Made by a program: the position numbers and the translations under genes. A model generated the notes under the pieces. That model saw only the letters and a list, made by a program, of their open reading frames with translations, had not been told where the DNA came from and searched no databases. From Piscinibacter caeni (GTDB lineage: Bacteria; Pseudomonadota; Gammaproteobacteria; Burkholderiales; Burkholderiaceae_C), in the NCBI GenBank assembly GCA_003265685.1, contig QJOU01000032.1, positions 17,898 to 81,897 of the forward strand: a DNA stretch of 64,000 nt, given 5' to 3'. Each line of letters begins with the position of its first letter. Position 1 is the first letter of the stretch. Shown piece after piece: positions 11,084-20,854 of the stretch.

Positions 11084-11935
11084 TCAGGCCAACCGCAGCG
11101 TCACCACGCCGGCCACGACCAGCAGCGTGCCCAGCGCGCGCTGCGCGCCGAAGCGTTCCTTCAGCCACAGCGTGCCGATCAGCGCGGCGAACAGCACCGA
11201 GGTCTCGCGTAGCGCGGCCACGCTGGCCACCGGCGCGCGGGTCATCGCCCACAGCGCGATGCCGTACGAGCCGAACGAAGCCAGCGCACCGAGCAGCGCG
11301 AGCTTCCAGCGCCCGGCCAGGTAGGCGCGCACCTGCGCCGCCTCGTGCCGGCGCTGCCACAGCACCAGCGCGAAGTAGGGCGCCCCGTCGGCCAGGAACA
11401 GCGTGGCCACGTAGGACAGCGGGTCGCCCGAGGCGCGCACGCCGCGGCCGTCGACCACGGTGTAGAGCGCGATGATCCCGGCGTTGGCCAGCGCATACCG
11501 CAGCGCCTTGCCGCGGTGGCCGGCCGCGGCGGCGGGCGAGAGCCCGACCGCGACCACGCCCAGGCACACCGCCACGATGCCGGCCCAGGCCTGCGGCGCG
11601 ATCGCCTCGCCGAGCAGCGGGGCGCTCGCGCCGGCCACCAGCAGCGGCGCCAGCCCGCGCATCACCGGGTAGGTCAGGCCCAGCTCGCCATGCCGGTAGG
11701 CGCCCGCCAGCGCGATGTAGTAGCCGACGTGGATCACCCAGGAGGCCACCAGCCAGGGCCAGGCCTCGGCCCGCGGCAGCCCGGTGACGGCCACCACCGG
11801 CAGCGCGACCACCAGGCCGAGCGCGTGGATCAGCCCGGTGTCCAGCGCCTTGTCGTGCCCGCTGCGGATCAGCGCGTTCCAGGCCGCGTGCAGCAGCGCG
11901 CCGGCCAGCACCGCCAGGACGACCGCGGCGCTCAA
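11084..11935 (-). CDS. EamA-family (DMT) permease
   Basis: 283-residue drug/metabolite-transporter type permease with ten hydrophobic segments in two EamA repeats. Visible cues are the N-terminal LLHAAWNALIRSG and, in the second half, VASVAALRETSVLFAALIG with TLWLKERFG, the usual end of repeat 2. The start is a TTG at 11935 whose TTGA overlaps the TGA of the upstream Na/Pi gene; no ATG or GTG gives a complete first helix. Third gene of an iclR-transporter-transporter operon. The substrate cannot be told from sequence. Confidence 0.82.
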   Translation of the reverse strand: MSAAVVLAVLAGALLHAAWNALIRSGHDKALDTGLIHALGLVVALPVVAVTGLPRAEAWPWLVASWVIHVGYYIALAGAYRHGELGLTYPVMRGLAPLLVAGASAPLLGEAIAPQAWAGIVAVCLGVVAVGLSPAAAAGHRGKALRYALANAGIIALYTVVDGRGVRASGDPLSYVATLFLADGAPYFALVLWQRRHEAAQVRAYLAGRWKLALLGALASFGSYGIALWAMTRAPVASVAALRETSVLFAALIGTLWLKERFGAQRALGTLLVVAGVVTLRLA

Positions 11936-13605
11936 GTGTTGGTGTCGTCCGGCAGCGCGGCCAGGCGCGAGTGGCGGATGCGCGTCTGCGACAGCACCCC
12001 GGCGGTCTCGAGGATCGGGTAGGCGATCGAGCAGATGTGCGAGTTGATGCGCTTGAGGTCGCTGATCAGGTCCAGGTGCAGCGAGCTGGTCTCGATGCTC
12101 TGCGCGGTGTTCTCGCGCAGCCGGCCGATGTGGCTGGCGGCGTACTCGTGCTCCAGGTCGCGGAAGCGCGCCTTCTCCTCGAGCAGCTTCTTCGCGTCGC
12201 GCACGTGGCCGTCGAGGAACACGCTCATCCCGAGGCGCAGGTTGGCCAGCAGGCGTTCGTGCAAGTGGCTGATCTCGGCCAGGCCGGCATCGGAGAAGCT
12301 GCGGTTCTTGCGGATCTTCTTGTCCTCCACGTCCTGCAGCACGCGCTCGATCACGTCGCCGATCTGCTCCATGTTGATCGTGAAGGAGAGGATGTCGGTC
12401 CAGCGCCGGCTCTCGCGCTCGGACAGCGCCTCGCGCGAGATCTGCGTCAGGTAGAACTTGATCGCCGAGTACAGCTCGTCGACCGTGTCGTCCATCTTGC
12501 GCAGCTGCTCGGCCAGCACCAGGTCGTTGTGCTTGATGACGGGCAGGATGCCGCGCAGCATGGTCTCCACCACGTCGGCCTGGTGCAGCGCCTCGCGCGC
12601 CGCGCAGCTGATGGCCAGCGAGGGCGTGGCCAGCGCCACCGGGTCGAGGTGGCGCGGGCGCGTCGAGTCGCCGTGCAGCGCCGGCTCGGGCAGTAGCTTC
12701 TCGACCAGCCGGCCGACCGGGCCGGTGGTGCCGATCAGCAGCAGCGCCAGCGCGCCGTTGAAAGCGAGGTGGAACCAGACCACCTGCTCGTGCACCGCGC
12801 CGCCGGTCTCCTGCAGCAGCACGTGGATCTGGCCGATGAACGGGATCGCGAGCGCCGCGCCGATCACCTTGAAGATCAGGTTGCCCAGCGGCAGCCGGCG
12901 CACCTGCGGCGAGGCGCCGCCGGTGGCCAGCAGCGCTAGCACGCCGCTGCCGAGGTTGGCGCCCAGCACCAGCCCGAGCGCCACGGTGGTGGGCACCATG
13001 CCGGAGGCCGCCAGCGTGGCCGTCAGCAGCACGATCGCCAGGCTGGAGTAGGACAGCACCGTCAGCACCGCGCCGACCAGCATGTCGAGCACGATGTCGT
13101 TGGGCAGCGCGACGATCAGCGCGCGCATCGCCGGCGATTCGGTCAGCGGCCTGGTTGCGCCGACGATCAGCTGCAGCGCCAGCGTGATCAGCCCGAGGCC
13201 GATCAGCACCCGGCCGATGCGCCCGACCAGGGTGTTCTGGCGCACCGTGAACATCACCACGCCGGCGAAGATCAGCAGCGGCGAGAGCCAGGACAGGTCG
13301 AACGAGAACACCACTGCCATCAGCGCGGTGCCGACGTCGGCGCCCAGCATCACCGCCAGCGCCGGCGCGGTGCCGACCAGGCCCTTGCCGACGAAGGAGG
13401 CGACGATCAGGCAGGTGGCGGTGGCCGACTGCATCAGCGCTGCCACGCCGAGCCCGGCCAGCCCGGCGCTGAAGCGATTGCGGAAGCTGCGCTGCAGCAC
13501 CCCGCGCAGGTTCTCGCCGAAGGCGCGCAGCATGCCGGTGCGCACCAGGTGGGTGCTCCACACCAGCAGGGCGATCGCGGCGAGCAGGTTGAGCAGGTGG
13601 ATCAT
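11932..13605 (-). CDS. Na/Pi cotransporter family protein with C-terminal PhoU domain
   Basis: 557-residue inner-membrane protein. The first 300 residues carry the two inverted Na_Pi_cotrans repeats: [21 protein letters not shown] and [15 protein letters not shown] in the first, and [19 protein letters not shown] with [17 protein letters not shown] in the second. From about residue 340 to the end a helical PhoU-like domain follows. This is the YjbB/NptA type, which moves inorganic phosphate with sodium; in E. coli YjbB acts as a phosphate exporter. The ATG directly abuts the TGA of the iclR gene (TGAATG). A sodium-linked role would fit the strong sodium-handling theme of the window. Confidence 0.88.
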   Translation of the reverse strand: MIHLLNLLAAIALLVWSTHLVRTGMLRAFGENLRGVLQRSFRNRFSAGLAGLGVAALMQSATATCLIVASFVGKGLVGTAPALAVMLGADVGTALMAVVFSFDLSWLSPLLIFAGVVMFTVRQNTLVGRIGRVLIGLGLITLALQLIVGATRPLTESPAMRALIVALPNDIVLDMLVGAVLTVLSYSSLAIVLLTATLAASGMVPTTVALGLVLGANLGSGVLALLATGGASPQVRRLPLGNLIFKVIGAALAIPFIGQIHVLLQETGGAVHEQVVWFHLAFNGALALLLIGTTGPVGRLVEKLLPEPALHGDSTRPRHLDPVALATPSLAISCAAREALHQADVVETMLRGILPVIKHNDLVLAEQLRKMDDTVDELYSAIKFYLTQISREALSERESRRWTDILSFTINMEQIGDVIERVLQDVEDKKIRKNRSFSDAGLAEISHLHERLLANLRLGMSVFLDGHVRDAKKLLEEKARFRDLEHEYAASHIGRLRENTAQSIETSSLHLDLISDLKRINSHICSIAYPILETAGVLSQTRIRHSRLAALPDDTNT

Positions 13606-14421
13606 TCAGGGCTTCATCTGCAGCAGCTGCGAGATTCGCCCGGCCGCCTCCCGGAGGCGGGGCAGGAACCGTTCCACCATCGCGGCCGGCGACGTGCGCA
13701 GCACCTGGCCGCTGACGTTCATCGCCGCGATCACGCGGCCGGCGCGGTCGCGGATCGGCACCGCCAGCGAGACCAGGCCCTCCTCGAGCTCCTGGTCCAC
13801 CAGGCACCAGCCCTGCGCGCGCACGCGCGCCAGTTCCTCCGCGAAGCGGGCGCGGTCGGTGATCGTGCGCGGCGTGTGGGCGGCCAGCGGTCGCTGGCGC
13901 AGCAGCGCGTCCAGCGCCTCGGGCGCCAGCTCGGCGAGCAGCACCCGGCCCATCGAGGTGGCCGCCGCCGGCAGGCGGCTGCCGATGCCCAGCGTGATGC
14001 TCATGATCTTGTGGGTCGGCACGCGCAGCACGTAGACGATGTCGGCGCCGTCGAGCACCGCCGCCGAGCAGGATTCCTTCAGCTCGGCGACCAGCGCCTC
14101 CATCACCGGCTCGGCCAGGTTCCACAGCGGCAGCGAGGACAGGTAGGCGAAGCCGAGGTCGAGGATGCGCGCCGTCAGGCTGAACTGGCGGCCGTGGCTG
14201 CTGACGTAGCCGAGCGACTCCAGCGTGAGCAGGATGCGCCGGGCGCCGGCACGGGTCAGCCCGGTGCGCTGGGCCACCTCGGTCAGCGTCTGCTGCGGGT
14301 GCGCGGCGGAGAACGAGCGGATCACCGCCAGCCCGCGCGCGAACGACTGCACGTAAGCGTCGCCGGGGCGCGGGCTGTCGTCGGCAGGGGTGTCGGGGGC
14401 CGCGAGATCGGTGGCGGGCAT
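13606..14421 (-). CDS. IclR-family transcriptional regulator (PcaR/PobR-like)
   Basis: 271-residue DNA-binding regulator. The segment [18 protein letters not shown] (about 21-38) opens the winged helix-turn-helix typical of the PcaR/PcaU/PobR branch, with the recognition region [19 protein letters not shown] (about 46-64). The ligand domain holds [12 protein letters not shown] and [13 protein letters not shown]. PcaR-type relatives respond to aromatic acids, but no aromatic ring-cleavage genes adjoin. It heads an operon with Na/Pi and EamA transporters and is divergent from the AIM24 gene, so it may control one or both sides. The effector is unknown. Confidence 0.88.
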   Translation of the reverse strand: MPATDLAAPDTPADDSPRPGDAYVQSFARGLAVIRSFSAAHPQQTLTEVAQRTGLTRAGARRILLTLESLGYVSSHGRQFSLTARILDLGFAYLSSLPLWNLAEPVMEALVAELKESCSAAVLDGADIVYVLRVPTHKIMSITLGIGSRLPAAATSMGRVLLAELAPEALDALLRQRPLAAHTPRTITDRARFAEELARVRAQGWCLVDQELEEGLVSLAVPIRDRAGRVIAAMNVSGQVLRTSPAAMVERFLPRLREAAGRISQLLQMKP

Positions 14422-14499
14422 GTGATCAGTCTATCGCCGTGCGGGCATTGCTTTTCGGTACCATCCCGCCCGCTTCACATCTGCGTAGGAGTGCAAGGG

Positions 14500-15315
14500 A
14501 TGGCAATGGACGTGGTCGACTTCGAGGTCAAGGGCTCGGAGATGCAGTTCGTCGAGGTCGAGCTCGACCCTGGCGAGGCGGCCGTCGGGGAGGCCGGCAG
14601 CCTGATGTTCATGGACGCGGGCATCGCGATGGACACGGTGTTCGGCGACGGTTCGCAGAACCAGAGCGGCGGTTTCTTCGGCAAGCTGCTGGGCGCCGGC
14701 AAGCGGCTGATCACCGGCGAATCGCTGTTCACGACGGTCTATACCAACCAGGGGCAGGGCAAGCAGCGCGTCGCCTTCGCCGCGCCGTACCCCGGCAAGA
14801 TCATGCCGATGGACCTGTCCAAGCTCGGCGGCACGCTGATCTGCCAGAAGGACTCGTTCCTGTGCGCCGCGCGCGGCGTCTCGCTGGGCATCTACTTCCA
14901 GCAGAAGCTCTCGGTCGGCTTCTTCGGCGGCGAAGGCTTCATCATGCAGAAGCTCGAGGGCAACGGCCTGGCCTTCGTGCACGCCGGCGGCACCGTGCTC
15001 AAGCGCGACCTGCAGCCCGGCCAGACCCTGCTGATCGACACCGGCTGCGTGGTGGCCTTCACGCCCAACGTGAACTTCGAGATCCAGTACGTCGGCAAGA
15101 TCAAGACCGCGCTGTTCGGCGGCGAGGGCCTGTTCTTCGCCAGGATCACCGGCCCGGGCACGGTGTGGCTGCAGAGCCTGCCGTTCTCGCGCCTGGCCTC
15201 GCGCGTGTTCGCGGCCGCACCGCAGCGCGGCGGCAGCCGCGAGGAGGGTTCGGTGCTCGGCGGCATCGCCGGCGGCGGCCTGCTCGGCGGCGTGCTCGGA
15301 GGCGACGACGAATAA
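14500..15315 (+). CDS. AIM24 / TIGR00266 family protein
   Basis: 271-residue protein of the AIM24 family, a beta-rich fold of uncertain function. Family blocks include [40 protein letters not shown] and [24 protein letters not shown], with the terminal [16 protein letters not shown]. The tail is glycine-rich ([18 protein letters not shown]). ATG 14500 follows TAGGAG at 14486-14491; ATG 14506 is an alternative with an AAGGGA site. It is the first gene of a plus-strand run and its last codons overlap the probable start of the creatininase-like gene. Confidence 0.88.
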   Translation: MAMDVVDFEVKGSEMQFVEVELDPGEAAVGEAGSLMFMDAGIAMDTVFGDGSQNQSGGFFGKLLGAGKRLITGESLFTTVYTNQGQGKQRVAFAAPYPGKIMPMDLSKLGGTLICQKDSFLCAARGVSLGIYFQQKLSVGFFGGEGFIMQKLEGNGLAFVHAGGTVLKRDLQPGQTLLIDTGCVVAFTPNVNFEIQYVGKIKTALFGGEGLFFARITGPGTVWLQSLPFSRLASRVFAAAPQRGGSREEGSVLGGIAGGGLLGGVLGGDDE

Positions 15316-16084
15316 GCGCGCGCTGATCGCCGCGCTCGCGCTGCTCGCCGCGGCGGCCCGCGCGGCGCCCACGGTGGAGCTCGAGCAGCTCACCTGGACC
15401 GAGCTGCGCGAGCGCATCGCCGGCGGCGCCACGGTGGCCCTGGTGCCGCTCGGCGGCACCGAGCAGAACGGGCCGCACATGGTGCTGGGCAAGCACAACG
15501 TGCGCGCGCGTGTGCTGGCCGGGCGCATCGCGCAGCAACTCGGCAACGCGATCGTCGCGCCGGTGCTGGCCTACGTGCCCGAAGGCGGCATCGAGCCGCC
15601 GCAGGCGCACATGCGCTGGCCCGGCACGATCTCCATCCCCGAGCCGGCCTTCGAGGCGCTGCTCGACGGCACCGCACGCAGCCTGTGCCGGGCCGGCTTC
15701 CGCGACGTGGTGTTGCTGCCCGACCACGGCGGGTATCTGAAAAGCCTCGAACGTGTCGCGGCGCGTCCGGGCCGGCCGGCCGGCTGCCGGGTGCACGCGC
15801 TGCTCGACTACTATCGCGTGACCCAGGGCGCGTACGTCGAGGCGCTCGAGGCGCGCGGCTATCGCGCCGCGGAGATCGGCAGCCACGCCGGCCTCGCCGA
15901 CACCTCGCTGGCCCTGGCCGCCGACCCGGCCCTGGTGCGCAGCGAGCGCCTGGCGCAGACCGGACCGGGCGAGGGCGTTGTCGGCGATCCGCGCCGTTCC
16001 AGCGTTGAACTCGGGCAACTGGGGCTCGACCAGGTCGTGGCGGCCTCCGTGGCGGCGATCCGCGCCCGGGTGCGCGGGCATTGA
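15308..16084 (+). CDS. Exported creatininase-like protein, probable ACG start
   Basis: The body (from 15374) is a creatininase-family amidohydrolase of 236 residues. Translation in the same frame upstream, from ACG 15308, gives a clean signal peptide ([18 protein letters not shown], then AP). That ACG stands 5 bases after GGAGG (15298-15302), whereas GTG 15374 would discard the leader. I therefore place the start at ACG 15308, giving 258 residues. The motif [13 protein letters not shown] replaces the usual EQHGPHLP...D, PDHGG replaces NGHGGN, and SHAGLADTS replaces HAGExETS. Several canonical metal ligands are thus changed, and creatininase activity should not be assumed. The overlap with the AIM24 gene is 8 bases. 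Confidence 0.75.
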   Translation, partial: TNKRALIAALALLAAAARAAPTVELEQLTWTELRERIAGGATVALVPLGGTEQNGPHMVLGKHNVRARVLAGRIAQQLGNAIVAPVLAYVPEGGIEPPQAHMRWPGTISIPEPAFEALLDGTARSLCRAGFRDVVLLPDHGGYLKSLERVAARPGRPAGCRVHALLDYYRVTQGAYVEALEARGYRAAEIGSHAGLADTSLALAADPALVRSERLAQTGPGEGVVGDPRRSSVELGQLGLDQVVAASVAAIRARVRGH

Positions 16085-16108
16085 GACGATTCGAGAAGAA
16101 GGTTCTGC

Positions 16109-17413
16109 ATGAGGACGAGAGAGGGCGCGCTGCGGCGCTTCGGGCCGCTGCTGGCGGCGGTGACGATCACGGCCGCGCTGGCCGGCCTGGCGGCGCACTC
16201 GGCGGCGCAGGCACCGGCGGCTTCGGCGCCCCCGGCGCAAGCCCCGCGCACGGTGGCGGTGGTGCTGCCCGGCATGCCGCCGGTGCCCGTCGCGTCCAAC
16301 CTGTACAGCGAGACCGGCAAGTTCAGCGAGGCGGTCAAGGGCGACCTGGAGCGCATCTACGTGCCCAACCTGCGCTCCAGCGACGTCTACGTCGTCGACC
16401 CGCAGGCGCTGAAGGTGGTGGACCGCTTCAAGGTCGGCGTCGGACCGCAGCACATCGTCCCCTCGTGGGACCTGCGCACCCTCTGGGTGACCAACAACGC
16501 CGAGGGCCGCACCGACGGCAGCCTGACGCCGATCGACCCGAAGACCGGCAAGCCCGGCAAGGCGGTGATGGTCGACGACCCGTACAACATGTACTTCACG
16601 CCGGACGGCAAGTCCGCGATCGTGGTCGCCGAGGCGCGCAAGCGGCTCGACTTCCGCGACCCGCACACGATGGCGATGCAGTACTCGATCGACGTGCCGG
16701 AATGCCCGGGCGTCAACCACGCCGACTTCGCGATCGACGGCCGCTTCGCGATCTTCACCTGCGAGTTCACCGGCTCGCTCGTGAAGATCGATCTGGTCGA
16801 GCGCAAGGTGCTGGGCTACCTGAAGCTCGCGATGCCCAGCACCCGCTTCAAGGAGGAGAGGGCGCCGCGCGGCGAGCCGGGCAAGGCCTGGGAGCCGGGG
16901 CCCACCGAGGTCTGCACGGTCGAGCGCGGCATGCCGCAGGACATCCGCAGCTCGCCCGACGGCCGGCGCTTCTTCATCGCCGACATGCATGCCGACGGCG
17001 TGCACGTGGTCGATGGCGCGTCGTTCACCAAGGTCGGCTTCATCCCCACCGGCCTGGGCGCGCACGGCCTGTACCCGAGCCGCGACGGCACGAAGCTCTA
17101 CGTGGCCAACCGCGGCTCGCACAAGATCCACGGTCCGAAGAAGGGCGACGGTTCGGTCTCGGTGATCGACTTCGCCACCGAGAAGGTGGTAGCGCGCTGG
17201 GGCGTGCCCGGCGGCGGCAGCCCGGACATGGGCAACGTCAGCGCCGACGGCAAGTACCTCTGGCTGGCGGCGCGCTACGACGACGTGATCTACCGCTTCG
17301 ACACCACGAGCGGCGAGGTGAAGCAGGTCAAGGTCGGCGCCGAGCCGCATGGGTTGACGGTCTGGCCGCAGCCGGGCCGCTATTCGCTCGGGCACACGGG
17401 AAACCTGCGATAG
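16109..17413 (+). CDS. Exported YVTN/YncE-type beta-propeller protein
   Basis: 434 residues with an Arg-rich N-terminus and hydrophobic signal segment (residues about 10-32), so periplasmic. The rest is a repeated beta-propeller: ERIYVPNLRSSDVYVVDP, RTLWVTNNAEGR, GLGAHGLYPSRDGTKLYVANRG and SVSVIDFATEKVVARWGVPGG are blade motifs of the YVTN family. Substrate or partner is unknown; such proteins often bind quinone-enzyme partners or act as metal-linked scaffolds. It follows the creatininase-like gene by 24 bases and precedes an EI24 gene by 16, suggesting one transcript. Confidence 0.82.
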   Translation: MRTREGALRRFGPLLAAVTITAALAGLAAHSAAQAPAASAPPAQAPRTVAVVLPGMPPVPVASNLYSETGKFSEAVKGDLERIYVPNLRSSDVYVVDPQALKVVDRFKVGVGPQHIVPSWDLRTLWVTNNAEGRTDGSLTPIDPKTGKPGKAVMVDDPYNMYFTPDGKSAIVVAEARKRLDFRDPHTMAMQYSIDVPECPGVNHADFAIDGRFAIFTCEFTGSLVKIDLVERKVLGYLKLAMPSTRFKEERAPRGEPGKAWEPGPTEVCTVERGMPQDIRSSPDGRRFFIADMHADGVHVVDGASFTKVGFIPTGLGAHGLYPSRDGTKLYVANRGSHKIHGPKKGDGSVSVIDFATEKVVARWGVPGGGSPDMGNVSADGKYLWLAARYDDVIYRFDTTSGEVKQVKVGAEPHGLTVWPQPGRYSLGHTGNLR

Positions 17414-17429
17414 CCGAAAATCCGCGTCG

Positions 17430-18290
17430 ATGAAGGAACTTCTCGACGCGTTCTGGCGCGCGGCGGCCTACTGCCTGCACCCGCGGGTGATCGCGCTGTC
17501 GCTGCTGCCACTGGTGCTGATGGTCACCGCGGCGCTCGGCCTGGGTTACCTGTTCTGGGACGCGGCGCTGGACAGCGTCAACCAGACCCTGGACAGCTGG
17601 GACCTGCTGACCGCCTTCTTCCAGTGGCTGGAGCGCTTCGGCCTGGCCGGGCTGAAGGCGGCGCTGGCGCCGCTGATCGTGGTGTTCCTGGCCACGCCGG
17701 TGATCGTGATCGTTGCGCTGCTGGCGGTCTCGGTGCTGATGACGCCGGCGATGCTCAGCCTGGTGGCCGAGCGGCGCTTCCCGCAACTCGAGCGCAAGCG
17801 CGGCGGGTCGCTGTGGACGGGCGCGCTGGGGGCCTTCGTGGCCACCCTGGTGGCGCTGCTGGCGCTGGTGGTCTCGGTGCCGTTCTGGCTGATCCCGCCG
17901 CTGGCGCTGGTGCTGCCGCCGCTGATCTGGGGCTGGCTGACCTACCGCGTGCTGAGCTACGACGTGCTGGCCGAGCACGCCAGCCGCGAGGAGCGCCTGG
18001 CCATCGTGCGCGAGCGGCGCTGGAGCCTGCTGGGCATGGGCGTGCTGGCCGGCTACCTGGGCGCGGCGCCGGGCATCGTCTGGGCCTCCGGGGTGATGTT
18101 CGTCGCGCTGGCGCCGGTGCTGGTGCCGGCGGCGATCTGGATCTACACGCTGATCTTCGCCTTCGCGTCGCTCTGGTTCGCGCACTACTGCCTGGCGGCG
18201 CTGCAGGCGCGCCGTGCGGCCGAGGCGCCGCTGCCCATCGACCCGCCGCTGCCGGCCGTGCCGGACGCGGCCCTGCTGCCCCCGCCATGA
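17430..18290 (+). CDS. EI24-domain (CysZ-like) integral membrane protein
   Basis: 286-residue membrane protein with the EI24/CysZ fold: an N-terminal amphipathic start (MKELLDAFWRAAAYCLHPRV) and about five hydrophobic spans, e.g. IALSLLPLVLMVTAALGLGY, PLIVVFLATPVIVIVALLAV and FWLIPPLALVLPPLIWGWL, followed by TYRVLSYDVLAEHAS, a conserved region. CysZ members take up sulfate, but no cys genes are adjacent, so the substrate is open. Its TGA overlaps the ATG of the next gene by four bases, a pair (EI24 then CinA-like) that appears translationally coupled. Confidence 0.83.
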   Translation: MKELLDAFWRAAAYCLHPRVIALSLLPLVLMVTAALGLGYLFWDAALDSVNQTLDSWDLLTAFFQWLERFGLAGLKAALAPLIVVFLATPVIVIVALLAVSVLMTPAMLSLVAERRFPQLERKRGGSLWTGALGAFVATLVALLALVVSVPFWLIPPLALVLPPLIWGWLTYRVLSYDVLAEHASREERLAIVRERRWSLLGMGVLAGYLGAAPGIVWASGVMFVALAPVLVPAAIWIYTLIFAFASLWFAHYCLAALQARRAAEAPLPIDPPLPAVPDAALLPPP

Positions 18291-19108
18291 ATATCGGACT
18301 CATCATCGTCGGCGACGAGATTCTCTCCGGCAAGCGCGAGGACAAGCACCTGGCCAAGGTGATCGACCTGCTCAATGCGCGCGGGCTGTCGCTGGCCTGG
18401 GCGCGCTACGTGGGCGACGTGCGCGAGCGCATCACCGCCGACCTGCGCGACGCCTTCGCCGCCGCACGTGCCGGCGACGTGGTGTTCTCCTGCGGCGGCA
18501 TCGGCGCGACGCCGGACGACCACACCCGCCAGTGCGCCGCCGCGGCGCTGGGCGTGCCGCTCGAGCTGCACCCGCGCGCGAAGGAACTGATCACCGAGCG
18601 CATGCGCGACGTGGCCGCCGAGCAGGGCAAGCCCTTCGACCCCGACCGCGCCGACAACGTGCACCGCCTCAACATGGGCGTGTTCCCGCAGGGCGCGCAG
18701 ATCATCCCGAACCCGTACAACAAGATCCCGGGCTTCTCGGTCGTCGATGCGGCCAGCGGTGGCGGCGTCTTCTTCGTGCCGGGTTTCCCGGTGATGGCCT
18801 GGCCGATGATCGAATGGGTGCTCGACACCCATTGCCGTGCCCAGCACCGCGCGGTGACGCTGCGCGAGCGCTCGGTGATCGTGATGGGCAGCATGGAGGC
18901 GACGTTGACGCCGCTGATGGAGGCGATCGAGGCGCGCTTCCCGGCCGTCAAGGTGTTCAGCCTGCCGAGCGTCGACCACCCGCAGTGGGGTCGCCACATC
19001 GAGCTGGGCGTCAAGGGCGACGAGGCCGCGCTGGGCCTGGCGTTCGACGACCTGCTGGCCGGGCTGCGTGCGCTGAAGGTCGAGATGGGCCCGGAAATGG
19101 TGCGTTGA
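18287..19108 (+). CDS. CinA-like molybdopterin-binding-fold protein
   Basis: 273 residues with the MoCF/MoaB-like fold of the CinA N-terminal domain: [19 protein letters not shown] at the N-terminus, [18 protein letters not shown], and [19 protein letters not shown]. The C-terminal nicotinamide-nucleotide amidase domain of full CinA is absent, so deamidase activity is not expected; related stand-alone domains have been tied to ADP-ribose or nucleotide pyrophosphatase activity. ATG 18287 overlaps the EI24 stop (ATGA). Last gene of the plus-strand run; a long hairpin follows 20 bases after the stop. Confidence 0.85.
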   Translation: MNIGLIIVGDEILSGKREDKHLAKVIDLLNARGLSLAWARYVGDVRERITADLRDAFAAARAGDVVFSCGGIGATPDDHTRQCAAAALGVPLELHPRAKELITERMRDVAAEQGKPFDPDRADNVHRLNMGVFPQGAQIIPNPYNKIPGFSVVDAASGGGVFFVPGFPVMAWPMIEWVLDTHCRAQHRAVTLRERSVIVMGSMEATLTPLMEAIEARFPAVKVFSLPSVDHPQWGRHIELGVKGDEAALGLAFDDLLAGLRALKVEMGPEMVR

Positions 19109-19127
19109 CGCCCCCTCGGGGCGCCCA

Positions 19128-19155
19128 ACCGTGGTGCGCTCTGGCGCACCACGGT
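19128..19155. terminator. 12-bp perfect stem-loop between cinA-like gene and glnA
   Basis: ACCGTGGTGCGC, loop TCTG, GCGCACCACGGT. The stem is long and perfect but is followed by GGGAGG, not a T-run, so it may stall or protect RNA rather than terminate on its own. It lies 35 bases upstream of the glnA sigma-54-like promoter. The half sites resemble NtrC half sites in inverted orientation, so it is not a standard NtrC site. Confidence 0.5.
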
Positions 19156-19187
19156 GGGAGGCTGCGGGGCCCTGCCGTGCCCCGGTG

Positions 19188-19206
19188 TCGGGCATGCTTT
19201 CTGCTA
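19188..19206 (+). promoter_or_regulatory. Sigma-54-like promoter of glnA
   Basis: GGGCATG-CTTT-CTGCT matches the TGGCACG-N4-TTGCW consensus, with the invariant GG at 19191-19192 and GC at 19203-19204 at the required 10-base interval. Transcription would start near 19216, about 68 bases before the glnA ATG. NtrC-dependent glnA promoters are well known and ntrBC lie downstream, which supports the call. No clear NtrC enhancer was found by eye. Confidence 0.5.
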
Positions 19207-19283
19207 CATTCCTGCGCGCCCACCGGGGCCATTGCCCCACGCACCCACCACTCTCAAAAGCACCCCAGCCAGGAGAATTCTTG

Positions 19284-20702
19284 ATGGCAGCCAAGACCGT
19301 CGCCGACGTGATGAAGATGGTGAAGGAGAACGAAGTCAAGTTCGTCGACTTCCGCTTCACCGACACCCGCGGCAAGGAACAGCACGTCTCCGTGCCCGTG
19401 TCTCACTTCGACGAGGACAAGTTCACCGCGGGTCACGCGTTCGACGGCTCGTCGATTGCCGGCTGGAAGGGCATCGAGGCGTCGGACATGCTGCTGATGC
19501 CGGACCCGAACACCGCCAACATCGACCCGTTCTACGAAGAGCCGACGCTGATCCTGACCTGCGACGTGCTCGAGCCGGGCGACGGCAAGCCCTACGAGCG
19601 CGACCCGCGTTCGCTGGCCAAGCGCGCCGAGGCGTATCTCAAGGCCAGCGGCATCGGCGACGCCGCCTACTTCGGCCCCGAGCCCGAGTTCTTCATCTTC
19701 GACCAGGTGCAGTGGGACGTGAGCATGTCCGGCTGCTTCGTCAAGGTGGGCTCGGAAGAGGCGCCCTGGAGCACCGGCCGCGACTTCGAAGGCGGCAACA
19801 TGGGCCACCGCCCGGCCGTCAAGGGCGGCTACTTCCCGGTGCCGCCGGTCGACAGCTTCCAGGACATGCGCTCGGAGATGTGCCTGATCCTCGAATCGCT
19901 GGGCATCCCGGTCGAGGTGCACCACCACGAGGTGGCGGCCCCGGGCCAGAACGAACTGGGCACCAAGTTCAGCACGCTGGTGCAGCGCGCCGACTGGCTG
20001 CAGCTGCAGAAGTACGTGATCCACAACGTGGCGCACGCCTATGGCAAGACCGCGACCTTCATGCCCAAGCCGATCGTCGGCGACAACGGCAGCGGCATGC
20101 ACGTGCACCAGTCGGTCTGGAAGGACGGCAAGAACCTGTTCGCCGGCGACGGCTACGGCGGCCTGTCGGACTTCGCGCTGTACTACATCGGCGGCATCAT
20201 CAAGCACGCCCGTGCGCTGAACGCGATCACCAACCCCGGCACGAACAGCTACAAGCGCCTGGTGCCCGGCTTCGAAGCCCCGGTGAAGCTGGCCTACTCG
20301 GCCAAGAACCGCTCGGCCTCGATCCGCATCCCCTACGTCGCCAACCCGAAGGGCCGCCGCATCGAGGCGCGCTTCCCGGATCCCCTGTGCAACCCGTACC
20401 TGGGCTTCGCCGCGCTGCTGATGGCCGGCCTGGACGGCGTCGAGAACAAGATCCACCCGGGCGAGGCCGCCACCAAGGACCTGTACCACCTGCCGCCGGA
20501 AGAGGACGCGAAGATCCCGACCGTCTGCCACAGCCTGGACCAGGCGCTCGAGTACCTCGACAAGGGCCGCGCGTTCCTGACCAAGGGCGGCGTGTTCACC
20601 GATGCCTATATCGACGCCTACATCGAGCTGAAGATGCAGGAGGTGACCCGCTTCCGCATGACGACCCACCCGTGCGAGTTCGACATGTACTACTCGCTGT
20701 GA
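19284..20702 (+). CDS. glnA: Glutamine synthetase type I
   Basis: Condenses glutamate and ammonia with ATP, the entry step of nitrogen assimilation in the cytosol. 472 residues. Motifs: [16 protein letters not shown] (N-terminal active site), [11 protein letters not shown] (metal binding), [18 protein letters not shown], and NRSASIRIP. The adenylylation tyrosine lies in [10 protein letters not shown] (Y401), so GlnE control is expected. ATG 19284 follows AGGAG at 19271-19275; TTG 19281 is a less likely start. A terminator follows at 20723. Regulation: probably sigma-54/NtrC through the upstream element. Confidence 0.97.
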   Translation: MAAKTVADVMKMVKENEVKFVDFRFTDTRGKEQHVSVPVSHFDEDKFTAGHAFDGSSIAGWKGIEASDMLLMPDPNTANIDPFYEEPTLILTCDVLEPGDGKPYERDPRSLAKRAEAYLKASGIGDAAYFGPEPEFFIFDQVQWDVSMSGCFVKVGSEEAPWSTGRDFEGGNMGHRPAVKGGYFPVPPVDSFQDMRSEMCLILESLGIPVEVHHHEVAAPGQNELGTKFSTLVQRADWLQLQKYVIHNVAHAYGKTATFMPKPIVGDNGSGMHVHQSVWKDGKNLFAGDGYGGLSDFALYYIGGIIKHARALNAITNPGTNSYKRLVPGFEAPVKLAYSAKNRSASIRIPYVANPKGRRIEARFPDPLCNPYLGFAALLMAGLDGVENKIHPGEAATKDLYHLPPEEDAKIPTVCHSLDQALEYLDKGRAFLTKGGVFTDAYIDAYIELKMQEVTRFRMTTHPCEFDMYYSL

Positions 20703-20722
20703 TCTTTCACACGCGGGACGGA

Positions 20723-20748
20723 AAGGACGGCTTCGGCCGTCCTTTTTT
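20723..20748. terminator. Rho-independent terminator after glnA
   Basis: AAGGACGGC, loop TTCG, GCCGTCCTT followed by four further T: a perfect 9-bp stem with a UUCG loop, 20 bases after the glnA stop. It separates glnA from the downstream exported-protein/ntrBC unit, perhaps allowing partial read-through. Confidence 0.9.
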
Positions 20749-20854
20749 CTTGGTGCATCTCTGCGGATCGGTGCACGGTCGCTGGGCGACAATCGGCCCG
20801 GCCCTGTCGGCGCCGCGGCCTCGTGCGGCGTTGCTCGGGCCAGGAGCCCGATTC

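Noticed and set aside
19131..19150. NtrC binding site upstream of glnA
   Set aside because: The half sites are in inverted order (TGGTGC-N8-GCACCA) compared with the NtrC consensus, so I report only a hairpin.
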